Shown: positions 46,520-60,675, counted from the stretch's first letter. The stretch: 64,000 bases of DNA from Acidobacteriota bacterium (GCA_019351975.1 JABBOG010000006.1:49701-113700); one strand, 5' to 3'. Numbers and translations are program-made. The notes: a model not told the origin generated them from the sequence alone.

Positions 46520-49039
46520 ATGCCTTTTTCTGCACAGCGACTTCGATGGACCCTTATTGCAGGAGCGATACTTCTGATCGCCGTTCTTGCTTCCTACATA
46601 AGTTACGGACGGTATCGAGCACTCAAAGCATATCAGCAGGTTCTCGCGCGCTCTGGTGTGTCCCTAACCCATGACTCCAACGGGGTCACCTGGTCGCAAT
46701 CCATGAGGAACAGAAAACTTTACACGATTCGAGCGAAGAAAGAGACATCGCTCGGCGATGGAAAATACGGACTGCAGGACGCCGAACTTCTGCTTTATAC
46801 GCGTTCCGAATTTCGGCCTGATCGCATCTATGGTTCCAGGATGGAATACGACCAGAAAGAGGGTATTCTCCGCGCAAGAGGAGATGTCTTCATGGATATT
46901 CAACCGCCTCAGGCGCTGGCGAAGAATGGCGTAGCTCAACCATTGTCAGGGGCAAAGCCAACGCACTTAGTTTCGGGTAATGTCTCGGGTCCAGAAGATT
47001 CCGTTATGCATGTGCGTACAAGCGAATTGGTCTATGTGCGAAAGCTCGGTGTTGCTTCCACAGACCAAGAGGTCAATTTGAGCTATGGTGGTATGCAGTG
47101 CCGCGCTCAAGGTGCCGAGTTCAACTCAGACCAAAGCATGGTTCGTCTGCTTGCAAATGTTCGCATGGACGGTTTCGCACATGGTCAAGCGCTACACATT
47201 GTTGCGACGCGGGCTGAGATGAGCCGCGAGACAAACATTGCAACCATTACGCAGCCCGTTGCCACATCTGCTGGCCGTAGTGCAACGGCTGACAGTGCAA
47301 CGCTTTATCTGCGCAAGGATGGCACTATCGAGACCATCGAGGGAGGTGAGCATGTCACCTTGCGGTCTGGCACGGCACAGATTACTGCCAATCGTCTTGA
47401 TGCTTCACTGACATCAGCCGCTGTACTCAAGGAGGGTAGGCTATCCGGCGAGGTCGTCCTTGCTGATTCGAACTCCTTGCATCCTATAAGCGGCTCGGCG
47501 CAGATGGTGGACGCAATGTTCGACTCGAACGGCGCACCAACTATTGTCACAGCACTTGGTGGTACAAAGATAGCGATGATGGATCGGCGCGCGGATCCGC
47601 GGGGTCTCATGCGGTCGATGCAGGGGAACAAAATGACGGCGCAGTTCACGCGTGTACGAAAATCGTCATCTGGATTGCGGCAGCTACAGGTAACAGGCTC
47701 GGCAAATGTAGTCGGTGAGTCGGCGTTGGATCCCACGACAGATCCAGTCGCGCACAAAACAGACGAACCATTGTTGAAGACAATTCGGGTCGCAGCGGAT
47801 GACCTCAAGGTTATTTTTGTAGCGAACATAGACGATAGAGCGCAGCCTCGGCAACTGTACGGTGTGGGACATACAAGGCTTCAGCAGGACGCGCCGTTCG
47901 GCGAGCAGCAGATTAGTAGCGGTAATCTTCTCGATATGGAGTTTTCCCCGAGCCCAGAAAAAAAAGGACGACTCGATGTCATTTCAGCGGTTCAATCCGG
48001 ACGTGTCTTGATCCGAGATCGTGCTGCGCGCAAATTCGGCACAAGCGCACCTGGAGCCCTTGCAACTGGATCAGCGGATCGGGCTGTATATAGCGCTAAC
48101 ACGCACACACTGGAACTTATAGGGAGCGCCCACATGTATGGAAACAATGCGTCAATGACTGCATCTACTGTGTCGCTTAATCAAAATACGCAGGATGTAT
48201 TTGCTAGCGGCAATGTACAGACAACGTTCGAAGATGCGCCATCGAATGTAGTCAATGCCAATGAGACAGGTGCGAGCCCCGTTACACATATTTCTTCCAA
48301 CACTGCACATTTCGTTCAAGATACGCAATTTGCAACATTCCTCGGAACCGACGAAAATCCTGCATTCATGTGGCGTGTCGGTTCACAGGTAAAAGCGGCA
48401 ACGTTATTTTTCGATGGTGTTAAGCATACCTTTAGTGCTCGTCCGAGCCGTACTGGAACATTTGTGCATGCGATTTTCTCCTCTTTGGTTAACGATAAAA
48501 AGCAACACTCAGCGACGGTAGCATCCACTATCTTCCATGTTGTCAGCCCATATATGAGTTACGACGACATAAGCCATGAAGCCGTTTTTTCCGAAGGCGT
48601 TCACATCAATGGAACCATGGGCGATATTCGAGGTCAGCAGGCTGTTGTATTTCTCTTGCCTTCGCGAAGATCGTCCTCTACTAGTCACAGCGGAGGAAGC
48701 CAGCCTGCATATACGCTTCACTCGCAACCAAGCCCGTTGGCCGGCTCGATAGATCGCGTTCTCGTGTCAGGGGCGGTACATCTTGATCAGCCTGGGCGCC
48801 GCGCATCCGGCGCAGAATTGCTCTACAAAACGGCGACACAAAGCTATGTTCTAACGGGAACCGTTGTTGCACCTCCACAAGTCGTTGATGCACAGGAAGG
48901 CAAGGTAACAGGTAAGGTGCTGCTCTTTACAAATGGAGGTAGTACGATTGTGGTGTCGGCCGAACCCCGCGCCAGCAAAGGGCCAGGAGCTCGCGTTCGT
49001 ACTGAAACTAGCATTGGAGCTGCGAAAGAGAGGCAGTAG
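46520..49039 (+). CDS. LptC-LptA-like lipopolysaccharide transport protein (long fusion form)
   Basis: An 839-residue protein with an N-terminal membrane anchor (about residues 10-30), an LptC-like beta-jellyroll (DSNGVTWSQSMRNRKLYTIRAKKE, about 50-170), and further OstA/LptA-like repeats continuing to the C-terminus (for example GNVSGPEDSVMHV, VTGSANVVGES, GVGHTRLQQDAP, GSAHMYGNNASMTASTV). The family forms the periplasmic bridge that carries lipopolysaccharide from LptBFG to the outer membrane. E. coli uses separate LptC (191 residues) and LptA (185), so this protein is several times longer. lptB follows after 3 bases, which supports the assignment; lptF/G/D are not here. Confidence 0.8.
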   Translation: MPFSAQRLRWTLIAGAILLIAVLASYISYGRYRALKAYQQVLARSGVSLTHDSNGVTWSQSMRNRKLYTIRAKKETSLGDGKYGLQDAELLLYTRSEFRPDRIYGSRMEYDQKEGILRARGDVFMDIQPPQALAKNGVAQPLSGAKPTHLVSGNVSGPEDSVMHVRTSELVYVRKLGVASTDQEVNLSYGGMQCRAQGAEFNSDQSMVRLLANVRMDGFAHGQALHIVATRAEMSRETNIATITQPVATSAGRSATADSATLYLRKDGTIETIEGGEHVTLRSGTAQITANRLDASLTSAAVLKEGRLSGEVVLADSNSLHPISGSAQMVDAMFDSNGAPTIVTALGGTKIAMMDRRADPRGLMRSMQGNKMTAQFTRVRKSSSGLRQLQVTGSANVVGESALDPTTDPVAHKTDEPLLKTIRVAADDLKVIFVANIDDRAQPRQLYGVGHTRLQQDAPFGEQQISSGNLLDMEFSPSPEKKGRLDVISAVQSGRVLIRDRAARKFGTSAPGALATGSADRAVYSANTHTLELIGSAHMYGNNASMTASTVSLNQNTQDVFASGNVQTTFEDAPSNVVNANETGASPVTHISSNTAHFVQDTQFATFLGTDENPAFMWRVGSQVKAATLFFDGVKHTFSARPSRTGTFVHAIFSSLVNDKKQHSATVASTIFHVVSPYMSYDDISHEAVFSEGVHINGTMGDIRGQQAVVFLLPSRRSSSTSHSGGSQPAYTLHSQPSPLAGSIDRVLVSGAVHLDQPGRRASGAELLYKTATQSYVLTGTVVAPPQVVDAQEGKVTGKVLLFTNGGSTIVVSAEPRASKGPGARVRTETSIGAAKERQ

Positions 49040-49042
49040 CGC

Positions 49043-49771
49043 ATGAAAACTCTCAAAACTGAGGAATTGACAAAGGCTTATGGTGGCCGACGAGTCGTGC
49101 GTGGAGTAAGCCTACAGATCCGTCAAGGTGAAGTGGTTGGACTGCTTGGGCCAAACGGTGCAGGCAAGACGACCAGCTTCTATATGATTGTGGGCCTCGT
49201 CCGCCCAGATTCTGGAGTTATTCTTACGGACGGAGTCGATATCACGCATGCACCAATGTATCTCCGTGCGCGTGAGCATCGCATCAGTTATCTGCCCCAA
49301 GAGCCATCCATATTTCGGAAGCTCTCCGTAGAAGAGAACATTCTGGCTGTGCTTGAAACGCAACATCTTACTTGGGAAGCGCGCCGTAAACGCACCGAAA
49401 ATCTCATCTCTCAACTAAATCTAGGCCATGTACGTAAGACCCGCGGCTATGCGCTTTCCGGCGGCGAACGCCGACGAGTAGAGATTTCGCGCTGCTTGGC
49501 TATCGACCCAGCGTTCATTTTGCTAGACGAGCCTTTTTCTGGAATCGACCCTATAGCGGTTCTTGAACTTCAGCAGATCATTGTCAATTTGAGAACAGCA
49601 GGGATTGGAGTTTTGATCACAGACCATAATGTTCGAGAAACTCTTTCCGTTACTGACCGTGCCTACATCATCAACGAGGGGCGCATCTTCAGAACAGGGA
49701 CACCTGCGGAGTTGGAACGCGACATCGAGGTAAAACGTGTTTATTTGGGAGAAAGCTTTACAATGGCTTGA
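49043..49771 (+). CDS. lptB: LPS export ABC transporter ATP-binding protein
   Basis: A 242-residue ABC ATPase of the LptB type, powering extraction of lipopolysaccharide from the inner membrane with LptF/LptG. Walker [17 protein letters not shown] (about residue 35), Q-loop [13 protein letters not shown], signature [13 protein letters not shown] (about 140), Walker [14 protein letters not shown] and the switch histidine in [10 protein letters not shown] are all present; [12 protein letters not shown] and FSGIDPIAV are LptB-specific. It follows the LptC/A-like gene by 3 bases and is probably translationally coupled. Confidence 0.96.
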   Translation: MKTLKTEELTKAYGGRRVVRGVSLQIRQGEVVGLLGPNGAGKTTSFYMIVGLVRPDSGVILTDGVDITHAPMYLRAREHRISYLPQEPSIFRKLSVEENILAVLETQHLTWEARRKRTENLISQLNLGHVRKTRGYALSGGERRRVEISRCLAIDPAFILLDEPFSGIDPIAVLELQQIIVNLRTAGIGVLITDHNVRETLSVTDRAYIINEGRIFRTGTPAELERDIEVKRVYLGESFTMA

Positions 49772-49837
49772 AATCGCCGAGATCGCGCACAAGCTTGCTT
49801 TCATCTCACAAAATACAATAATGTCAATATAAAAAAT

Positions 49838-49913
49838 TGGTGGACGCGGTAGGGATCGAACCTACGACCAGTCGATTAAGAGTCGAATGCTCTACCAACT
49901 GAGCTACGCGTCC
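49838..49913 (-). tRNA. tRNA-Lys (anticodon CTT)
   Basis: A 76-base cloverleaf with encoded CCA: acceptor GGACGCG/CGCGTCC, D-arm GCTC-AGTTGGTA-GAGC, anticodon loop CTCTTAA (anticodon CTT, codon AAG), T-arm GTAGG-TTCGATC-CCTAC. The 19-56 tertiary pair is the usual G19-C56, in contrast to the tRNA-Arg of this window. The anticodon stem has a mismatch at its outer pair (27-43). A T-rich run (ATTTTTTAT) follows the CCA end and may terminate transcription. Confidence 0.97.
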
Positions 49914-49991
49914 ATTGATTACTCTCCGTGTACAAGAGAATACCTTCTCTAAAAACGATATCACGATAAATTGTTGAATAGTACTCGGTGA

Positions 49992-50876
49992 TCAAGCTAC
50001 AAAGTTGGATTTGTCTTCAAGATCGACAAAATCAACGTGAGCTTTCTGGGGAATGATGCCTCGATCGTATCCCATGTCAAGCAGCTTCTGAATGGCGACC
50101 CGACCATCATCTCCATAGTTCAATGTGCGTTCGTTGACGTACATGCCTACAAATCTATTTGCCATCGTTGGCTCGAGATCCCTTGCGAACTGCATTGCAT
50201 ATTCAAGCGCGGCTTCACGGTGGTCGAGCGCAAACTGTATGCTGTCACGCAGTGCGTTCGTGGTTACGCGTTGAACTTCGTGCCCCAAAGACCGGCGAAT
50301 CGCGTTACCGCCAAGTGGTAACGGTAGGCCTGTAAGTTCGTTCCACCAGACGCCTAGGTCAAGGATCTTGTGTAGCCCATCTCGGCCGTACGTAAGTTGA
50401 CCTTCGTGGATGATCAAACCAGCATCAAATTCTCCAGCTAATACCGCAGGAATGATCTTGTCGAAGTCAACTGTCACAGTTTCAACGTTGGGAGCGAAAA
50501 GCTTCAACGTCAAATATGCAGTAGTAAGAGTTCCTGGTACAGCAATACGAAGCTTTTTTACTTCGTCGAGCGTGTAACGATTGGCGGCGACGATCATAGG
50601 CCCGTACCCGTCACCTACAGATCCTCCGCAAGGCATCAAGGTATAGTTATCCTGGACGTATGGATAAGCATGGAAACTGATGGCGGTTACGTCATAAAAT
50701 TGATCTGTCATCGCTCTGTGGTTTAGAGCTTCAATGTCTGTCAGGGTGTGAGAGAACAGGTATCCAGGTACCTGAATCTTGTCAGTAGCAAGCCCGTAAA
50801 ACATAAACGCATCGTCCGAGTCAGGGCTATGAGCTATCTTTATCTCTCGAATACCTTCTACCATAGCTATCATCAT
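49992..50876 (-). CDS. mqnD: 1,4-dihydroxy-6-naphthoate synthase-like protein of the futalosine pathway
   Basis: A 294-residue periplasmic-binding-fold enzyme of the MqnA/MqnD group. The N-terminal IKIAHSPDSDDAFMFYGLA, the middle AISFHAYPYVQDNYTLMPCGGSVGDGYGP and the segment GLIIHEGQLTYGRDGL agree best with MqnD, which converts cyclic dehypoxanthine futalosine to 1,4-dihydroxy-6-naphthoate on the way to menaquinone; MqnA is the alternative. Other mqn genes are not nearby. The start is ambiguous among ATGs at 50876, 50873 and 50864, all after a single AGAGGA. It follows bioY by 56 bases on the same strand, so the two may be co-transcribed. Confidence 0.8.
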   Translation of the reverse strand: MMIAMVEGIREIKIAHSPDSDDAFMFYGLATDKIQVPGYLFSHTLTDIEALNHRAMTDQFYDVTAISFHAYPYVQDNYTLMPCGGSVGDGYGPMIVAANRYTLDEVKKLRIAVPGTLTTAYLTLKLFAPNVETVTVDFDKIIPAVLAGEFDAGLIIHEGQLTYGRDGLHKILDLGVWWNELTGLPLPLGGNAIRRSLGHEVQRVTTNALRDSIQFALDHREAALEYAMQFARDLEPTMANRFVGMYVNERTLNYGDDGRVAIQKLLDMGYDRGIIPQKAHVDFVDLEDKSNFVA

Positions 50877-50932
50877 TCCTCTTGAATACTAATTTGCTGA
50901 TTGTTAAGACGCCAAAAGATACAAATAGTGCA

Positions 50933-51526
50933 TCACGTGCGTGCAGAAAGGTTTACGGCGCTGTATACACCAGCGGCAATCAATATTTTGATCAATTCTC
51001 CGGGAAGAAACGGAAGGACAGCTTCAGACGCAGTTTGCTGCAAAGAAAGCCCAGTGCATGCGTGGAGCCAGCCTGCACCAGATATGAATAAAAAAGCTGT
51101 AGCGACCGAGCATGCAAGGAACGCGGCTAAAAATCTGCTCTTGCTTTGAACTAAAGTCTTGTTTGTCAGAGACCCAGCAATTCCAGCCACAAAAGGGTAG
51201 GCCATAAGAAAACCACCCGTAGGACCGAGTAATTGTGCAATACCACCTAGACCACTAGGGCTGAAAACGGGAAGTCCGGCTAGACCCTCTGCGATATATC
51301 CCATCATCGAAAAAAAACCCAACGTTGGACCTAAAAGAAGACCTACACCTAATACAGCTAGCGGCTGCAACGTAAGTGGGACAGGTGTAAACGGAAGCTC
51401 AATCGAGATATGCGCCGCTAACGCTACGATGATCGTTGCCGCGATACATATGGAGGTGTTCGTTGAAATTTCTTTCACGAAAGATGGGGAAGTTAGTCTT
51501 GGAACCGTCGTTACGATCGTCTGCAT
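50933..51526 (-). CDS. bioY: Biotin transporter BioY
   Basis: A 197-residue membrane protein, the substrate-binding S component of ECF-type biotin uptake. Six hydrophobic helices are visible, with the family segments IELPFTPVPLTLQPLAVLGVGLLLGPTLGF, YIAEGLAGLPVFSPSGLGGIAQLLGPTGGFLMAYP and the C-terminal VLPFLPGELIKILIA. The ECF energy module (BioM/BioN) is not adjacent; some BioY proteins work alone or with a shared module. No clear BirA operator is visible upstream. Confidence 0.93.
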   Translation of the reverse strand: MQTIVTTVPRLTSPSFVKEISTNTSICIAATIIVALAAHISIELPFTPVPLTLQPLAVLGVGLLLGPTLGFFSMMGYIAEGLAGLPVFSPSGLGGIAQLLGPTGGFLMAYPFVAGIAGSLTNKTLVQSKSRFLAAFLACSVATAFLFISGAGWLHACTGLSLQQTASEAVLPFLPGELIKILIAAGVYSAVNLSART

Positions 51527-51837
51527 ACGTACCTATGGTGTATCAAAAGAGTAGACAAAGGCATACCGTTGTCGTTGTTTTTCAGAACCAGCAGTGCTAC
51601 TCGAGTCTAAGGCTAGGACCCGGGCGAGGCTACCGGAGTAGTTCGCAACCGACGCCGTTGCCTCCTTATCCGCTGTTACCAGCATATCAAACAAACAGCA
51701 GCAATCCACGGATCCTCCGCAGCATGTCGGCGCATAGACAGTTTAGGTTCCTCCTGTTGATATCACAGCATGATCCACATTCGCATGGAGGATACTACAT
51801 CAAGCTGGTTCAATCAATCCGTTGCTTAGGAGACAAG
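51527..51837. other. Intergenic region between divergent bioY and divIC-like genes
   Basis: These 311 bases separate two divergent genes and should hold both promoters. I see no convincing gene, tRNA or strong hairpin. The only gene signal is the AGGAG ribosome-binding site just before the divIC-like start at 51838. A palindromic biotin operator was looked for on the bioY side and not found. Confidence 0.6.
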
Positions 51838-52227
51838 ATGCAAACCCTCAATAAAAGGCCGAAACAGAGAGGACGTGCACTCGTCCTCGCACATGCCGCG
51901 AAGGCGACTGTTTTCCGCTGGAGACGGCGGGTAGCAACTGTAGCCATTGGTGGACTCGCGCTCGGTATGGGGTATGACGTGGTATTTGGCCATAATGGGC
52001 TTACGGCCTACGCACATAAGAGGGAAGAAACAAAGGCGCTACAACTTGAAACGCAGCAATTACAGAGAGAGAATGATGATCTAAGCGAACGCGTGATCCG
52101 TTTGCAATTTAGTCCAGATGCAATAGAGCACGAGGCCAGAGAGGAGTTACATTACACGCGTACAGGAGAGGTGATTTACACGTTACCCGCATCCAGAGTC
52201 ACTCCGGATGCGCGATCTACCAAATGA
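51838..52227 (+). CDS. Septum formation initiator family protein (FtsB/DivIC-like)
   Basis: A 129-residue bitopic protein: a basic cytosolic N-terminus (RPKQRGRALVLAHAAKATVFRWRRR), one membrane helix (VATVAIGGLALGMGYDVVF, about residues 32-50), a coiled coil of about 35 residues (EETKALQLETQQLQRENDDLSERVIRL) and a short C-terminal part with REELHYTRTGEVIY, the segment conserved in FtsB/DivIC. Such proteins join FtsL and FtsQ at the division site. AGGAG lies 5 bases before the ATG at 51838. It stands alone and converges on the atp operon. Confidence 0.85.
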   Translation: MQTLNKRPKQRGRALVLAHAAKATVFRWRRRVATVAIGGLALGMGYDVVFGHNGLTAYAHKREETKALQLETQQLQRENDDLSERVIRLQFSPDAIEHEAREELHYTRTGEVIYTLPASRVTPDARSTK

Positions 52228-52266
52228 CTAGCGGAAAGATATTAAGGAGGTGTGGTAGAAGTCTAC

Positions 52267-52698
52267 CTATCCTTTACGCTGAGCGCTTGCTAGTTTCTCT
52301 TCTGCAACGCGTGTTACCGCATTTGCTTCGTCATATCGTTCTTGATTATCACCTGCTTGGTCCCATAGCATCTGTCCGTGCCGTAGCTCGGCTTCAACTT
52401 CGGCAGGAATAATTTCATTTGGGTGTAAAGCAATCTCAGCTAGGATCGTCACCCGTTCAGGCAATACCTCCACAAATCCCCACGCCACGAAAAATACTTG
52501 TTCTCCTGCAGATCCTCCGTGAAGTCGTACTTCTCCCGCTCCCAGTTCGGCCAACAAAGGAGCCGCTCCATAAAGGGCTTCGAGATAGCCCGACATTGAA
52601 GGGAGCTCGACAGCAGATGAGGTAGCGTCGAGCAAAACGCGGTCGGGCGTTACCAGACGAACCTTCAATAGCTCTAAATTAGTTTGCAGTTCGCCCAT
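52267..52698 (-). CDS. atpC: ATP synthase epsilon subunit
   Basis: The 143-residue epsilon subunit of the F1 part, coupling the gamma shaft to the c ring and inhibiting ATP hydrolysis. The beta-sandwich is seen in LKVRLVTPDRVLLDATSSAVELPSMSGYLEALYG and VFFVAWGFVEVLPERVTILAEIA, and the C-terminal helical hairpin follows. It is the last gene of the atp operon here, 46 bases after atpD. Confidence 0.96.
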   Translation of the reverse strand: MGELQTNLELLKVRLVTPDRVLLDATSSAVELPSMSGYLEALYGAAPLLAELGAGEVRLHGGSAGEQVFFVAWGFVEVLPERVTILAEIALHPNEIIPAEVEAELRHGQMLWDQAGDNQERYDEANAVTRVAEEKLASAQRKG

Positions 52699-52744
52699 TC
52701 GAGAAGCCCCTCACTAAACAGTTGCTGTGGTCTTTTTTCTTAGG

Positions 52745-55316
<2,572 letters not shown>

Positions 55317-55322
55317 TCTTCT

Positions 55323-57463
<2,141 letters not shown>

Positions 57464-57464
57464 C

Positions 57465-58172
57465 CTAGTTATTACTCCCTTCACCGAGTCGCTGAGCGAA
57501 ATCTCTCACTAAAATGCGATCTACCTCTGGCGCGATATTTAGCTTTGACGCCGCGCTATCTACTGCCAGGTTCGCCGCGTACCGCTGGATATCGCGTCGC
57601 GCAATTGCAGTAGCACTATGAATCTCGTCCTCTGCAGCTTCGATAATTCTCCTTTTCTCTTCCTCAATCCCATTCTTTATACGCACTTCATTTTGTCTAT
57701 TATCCGATTCGGCCTGCATCCGAATCGCCGCAATCTGATCGTCGAGCTTCGAAAGGCGTTCTTCTACTGAACTGAGTCTTGCCGTCGCCTCCTCTGTCGC
57801 AGTACGAGCGTCTACGAGATGCTTCTGTATCGCGGTATTGCGTTTGCGGAAAGCATTCGGAAGGGTCTTCATCAGACCATACCCCACACCTGAAACAAGA
57901 ATCAGGATATTGAACAGAGTGAAAACATTCGCAGCCGTCTCGGGCCGCATGCCCAGAACAGCACCGAATTTAACAACGATGGGCGAGAGACGATATGCGT
58001 CAGTCTCGTTCAGAACGGTCTGGTTCGCATTGCCAGCACCCTTTGCCGGAGCGTTCGATTGCCCAAGGGCCGCAGCCGTCACGAAGCTGAATCCGGCAAG
58101 CAAAATTAATGACGCGATAACTAAGGATAAGCAGTTCCGGAATCGTGGTACCGAAGAATGGGTGTGGACCAT
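57465..58172 (-). CDS. atpF: ATP synthase b subunit, extended N-terminus
   Basis: The 235-residue b subunit of the stalk is longer than the usual 156-175. Residues 1-37 look like a cleavable signal peptide (CLSLVIASLILLAGFSFVTA, cleavage near AAALG), followed by a spacer, then the real membrane helix (about residues 83-101, TLFNILILVSGVGYGLM) and the long charged coiled coil. An N-terminal signal-like segment on b is unusual and may be a mark of this lineage. It overlaps atpF' by one base. Confidence 0.9.
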   Translation of the reverse strand: MVHTHSSVPRFRNCLSLVIASLILLAGFSFVTAAALGQSNAPAKGAGNANQTVLNETDAYRLSPIVVKFGAVLGMRPETAANVFTLFNILILVSGVGYGLMKTLPNAFRKRNTAIQKHLVDARTATEEATARLSSVEERLSKLDDQIAAIRMQAESDNRQNEVRIKNGIEEEKRRIIEAAEDEIHSATAIARRDIQRYAANLAVDSAASKLNIAPEVDRILVRDFAQRLGEGSNN

Positions 58173-58636
58173 TATCGATTCGCCTCCATGATCCTTGTAG
58201 ATTTTGGAAGCACTGCACGCATGATCTGTTCACCTAGTTCCGCTGTGGCAGATTCAATTTGCTCGCGGGCTGTGATGGATGCCGCTTCAATCTCGATCCG
58301 CGCTAACCTGATACGCTCTTGCGATGCACTTCTTGCCTCGACGATAGCCTCTTCGCGCTGGACCTGCCATTGCTGTAATTGGCGTTCGCGCTCAGACAGA
58401 ATCTCCGCGCGCGCTGCGCGAAGCTTGGCCTCATAAGCGGCTGTCTCGGACTCTGCAGCCGATATGGCTGCGTGGGCCTGTTGCACTGCTCCACTTGTAC
58501 GCGCTACGCGATCGCGGAGGGTCTTCGCGAGCGGACGCCCGACGAGAAATCCGTACGCGGTCACTAAAAGAAGAAAAAACACCATCGTCGGCACAGAGCC
58601 GAGCACGAGATCACCAAGTTGATGCAAGATATCCAT
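58172..58636 (-). CDS. atpG': ATP synthase b' subunit
   Basis: A 154-residue second b-type subunit (b'), with one membrane helix (VPTMVFFLLLVTAYGFLVG, about residues 15-33) and a coiled coil (ESETAAYEAKLRAARAEILSERERQLQQW). It would pair with the adjacent b subunit to form a heterodimeric stalk, as in photosynthetic bacteria and many Acidobacteriota. It is the first gene of the operon here: atpB (a), atpE (c) and atpI are absent, so the membrane rotor and stator genes must lie elsewhere. Confidence 0.85.
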   Translation of the reverse strand: MDILHQLGDLVLGSVPTMVFFLLLVTAYGFLVGRPLAKTLRDRVARTSGAVQQAHAAISAAESETAAYEAKLRAARAEILSERERQLQQWQVQREEAIVEARSASQERIRLARIEIEAASITAREQIESATAELGEQIMRAVLPKSTRIMEANR

Positions 58637-58685
58637 GTAGTTTGCGGTATTCAGGGGACGCAGGCGAAAAATATCATTTCCGATT

Positions 58686-58709
58686 GCTCCGCGGCTGTGC
58701 CTCGGCGGA
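58686..58709 (-). promoter_or_regulatory. Hairpin in the leader of the atp operon
   Basis: CTCCGC (58686-58691) pairs with GCGGAG (58704-58709), and inside this GGC pairs with GCC around TGT, leaving a 3-base bulge. It lies between the predicted promoter (58757-58785) and the b' start at 58636, so it would be part of the message. It is not followed by a T run, so a terminator is unlikely. Confidence 0.4.
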
Positions 58710-58756
58710 GTGAACTGTGCAGCTCAAACGTCCCAAATTGACTATCGTTCATAACA

Positions 58757-58785
58757 GTTGTAGCAAATGCAAGTACTGAAGTCAA
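58757..58785 (-). promoter_or_regulatory. Predicted sigma70-type promoter of the atp operon
   Basis: On the minus strand TTGACT (58785-58780) and TACAAC (58762-58757) are 17 bases apart. The position, just after the hflX stop and about 115 bases before the b' start, suits the atp operon promoter. Confidence 0.55.
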
Positions 58786-58799
58786 AGGCTTCCGTGTCC

Positions 58800-60326
58800 C
58801 TAGCTGCGCGGGTGTGAGGGATGGAGCCCTGACGGAAGAATATCTGTGTGGGATGGAACGTTTCGCTGCTTGTAGCGCTTATATCTTTGTAGAAGCGAGC
58901 TCGGACCTACGACAACAATATGCAACATGTTTCCATCGTATCTTTGCGAGGTGCAGGTCGCACCACGCTCTAGAGCAGCGATCGTTCGTCCCTCTGATTG
59001 TGGAATTCGGAACTCAGCCGTTTCGAGCGGATCCAAAATTAACGATTTGTCGATTGCATCCAGTAGGTCATTGAGTCCAGCTCCGGTCAAACCAGACACT
59101 GCGATGGCTCCGGGCGACTGAAGATTCGATATAACGTCTGAGTCTTCGCTAAGGAGGTCAATCTTATTCAGCACTTGCAACGTAGGCTTATTCTGAACTT
59201 CTAGTTCCGAAAGGACAGTTTCTACTTGCATTCGCTGTTCGTCGAGTGTTGGGCTTGCAGCGTCGCGCACGTGCAGCAACAATTCGGCGCGTTCGACCTC
59301 TTCTAATGTGGCACGGAAACTCGTGACGAGAGCGTGAGGTAGATTACGGATAAAGCCAACTGTATCTGAAAGCAATACCTTACGCCTGGAAGGCAAGGTG
59401 AGTTGACGTAATTTTGGATCCAGGGTTGCAAACATTTGTTCGGACGCGAGCACTTCGCCACCGGTCAAGCTGTTGAAGATGGTTGATTTACCGGCATTCG
59501 TGTAGCCGACTAGCGCGACCGTTGGCACAGGCACCGCCTCTCTACGACCCCGCTGTTGTCGCCGAATGCGCCGCACGCCTTCCAATTGCTGCTTGATCCG
59601 GTTCAAACGAGTGTTGATTTTGCGCTTGTCTGTTTCTAGCTGGGTTTCTCCAGGACCTCGCGTTCCGATGCCTCCGCCTGTCTGAGACATCGACTTGCCT
59701 CGCCCGGTGAGACGAGGGAGTTGATATTCGAGCTGAGCAAGTTCAACCTGCAGTTGACCCTCTCTCGTTCGAGCATGCCTTGCGAAGATGTCGAGAATAA
59801 GCTGGGTGCGGTCAATAACGGTGCAGGGTAGACGAGCTTCAATATTGCGCGCCTGGGAAGGAGTCAGATCATGATCGAAGAGAACAAGACTCGCGCCAGT
59901 GGATGCTACCGTAGCGACAATTTCGTCTAGTTTTCCGCCTCCAACGAGTGTTGCCGGATCAGGTCGGTTGCGGCGCTGGATCAGTACGGCCGCAATCGTT
60001 GCGCCTGCCGATCGGGCAAGTTCCTGAAATTCCGCGAGGGAGGCATCAAAATTTAAATCAAGGCCTTCTGTCTCTGATGTGGGGTGCTTCAGTATCGGGT
60101 CAAGAGGGGGAGGGAAGTCGATAGTCGACCCGTTTTGAGGAGAAGCTTCGATCAAAGCTGCTGCACGGGCTTGTTGAGCCGCGGTCGATGGTCGAAAACG
60201 ATCAGATGTAAATTCAACTGCAACTAAGACTGCGCTCTCGCGGGATGTGTTCTGGCGAGAGCGCAGAACGTTGCGTTCGACGGATTTTCGATCTTCTACT
60301 TGCTTGTGAGTCGAACTAACTGTCAT
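58800..60326 (-). CDS. hflX: GTPase HflX
   Basis: A 508-residue translational GTPase that binds the ribosome and helps split stalled ones. The HflX N-terminal domain ([25 protein letters not shown], about residue 107) precedes the glycine-rich linker [31 protein letters not shown], which is a hallmark, and the G domain with GYTNAGKST (G1, about 270), DTVGFI (G3) and NKIDLL (G4). It has extra residues at the N-terminus (about 60) versus E. coli HflX and a basic C-terminal tail. The gene lies 46 bases after hfq on the same strand, the same hfq-hflX order as in E. coli. Confidence 0.95.
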   Translation of the reverse strand: MTVSSTHKQVEDRKSVERNVLRSRQNTSRESAVLVAVEFTSDRFRPSTAAQQARAAALIEASPQNGSTIDFPPPLDPILKHPTSETEGLDLNFDASLAEFQELARSAGATIAAVLIQRRNRPDPATLVGGGKLDEIVATVASTGASLVLFDHDLTPSQARNIEARLPCTVIDRTQLILDIFARHARTREGQLQVELAQLEYQLPRLTGRGKSMSQTGGGIGTRGPGETQLETDKRKINTRLNRIKQQLEGVRRIRRQQRGRREAVPVPTVALVGYTNAGKSTIFNSLTGGEVLASEQMFATLDPKLRQLTLPSRRKVLLSDTVGFIRNLPHALVTSFRATLEEVERAELLLHVRDAASPTLDEQRMQVETVLSELEVQNKPTLQVLNKIDLLSEDSDVISNLQSPGAIAVSGLTGAGLNDLLDAIDKSLILDPLETAEFRIPQSEGRTIAALERGATCTSQRYDGNMLHIVVVGPSSLLQRYKRYKQRNVPSHTDILPSGLHPSHPRS

Positions 60327-60372
60327 TCCGGCCTTTATCGCGACCTATCATGATATTTATCTTCGTTTTAGG

Positions 60373-60675
60373 TTAGCTGGTTACAGAACCGGGCGCGGTT
60401 TGACTGTTTTCGACATGGGCGGGTGCAGAAGGACGATTGTCACTGCGGATGTCGCCGAAGGAAGTTGCTCGGCCGCTCACTACGGTAGAAATCGCATGCT
60501 TGAAGATGAGCTGTTCCTGAGCGTTGTTTTCCAGAAGGACAGAGTACTTGTCAAAGGAGCGAATTTTGCCGGTTAGCTTTACACCGCTCACCAGATAGAT
60601 AGTTATGGGGCTTTTGTCCTTGCGGACCGTATTCAGGAACGTATCCTGAATATTCTGTGCCGGCTTGGAATCCAT
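60373..60675 (-). CDS. hfq: RNA-binding protein Hfq
   Basis: The canonical Hfq of this window, 100 residues. The hexameric Sm protein helps small RNAs pair with mRNAs. The N-terminal [31 protein letters not shown] and the Sm2 region [21 protein letters not shown] fit the family well; K in FKHAIS and Q8-equivalent proximal residues are present. A Pro/Ser-rich tail follows. AGAGGAG stands before the ATG at 60675. It is upstream of hflX. Contrast the divergent Hfq-like protein at 39679-39960. Confidence 0.95.
   Translation of the reverse strand: MDSKPAQNIQDTFLNTVRKDKSPITIYLVSGVKLTGKIRSFDKYSVLLENNAQEQLIFKHAISTVVSGRATSFGDIRSDNRPSAPAHVENSQTAPGSVTS

Noticed and set aside
52244..52252. Perfect Shine-Dalgarno-like sequence AAGGAGGTG after the divIC-like gene
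   Set aside because: Only GTG-TGG-TAG follows, so no gene is served. Chance or a regulatory role cannot be separated.
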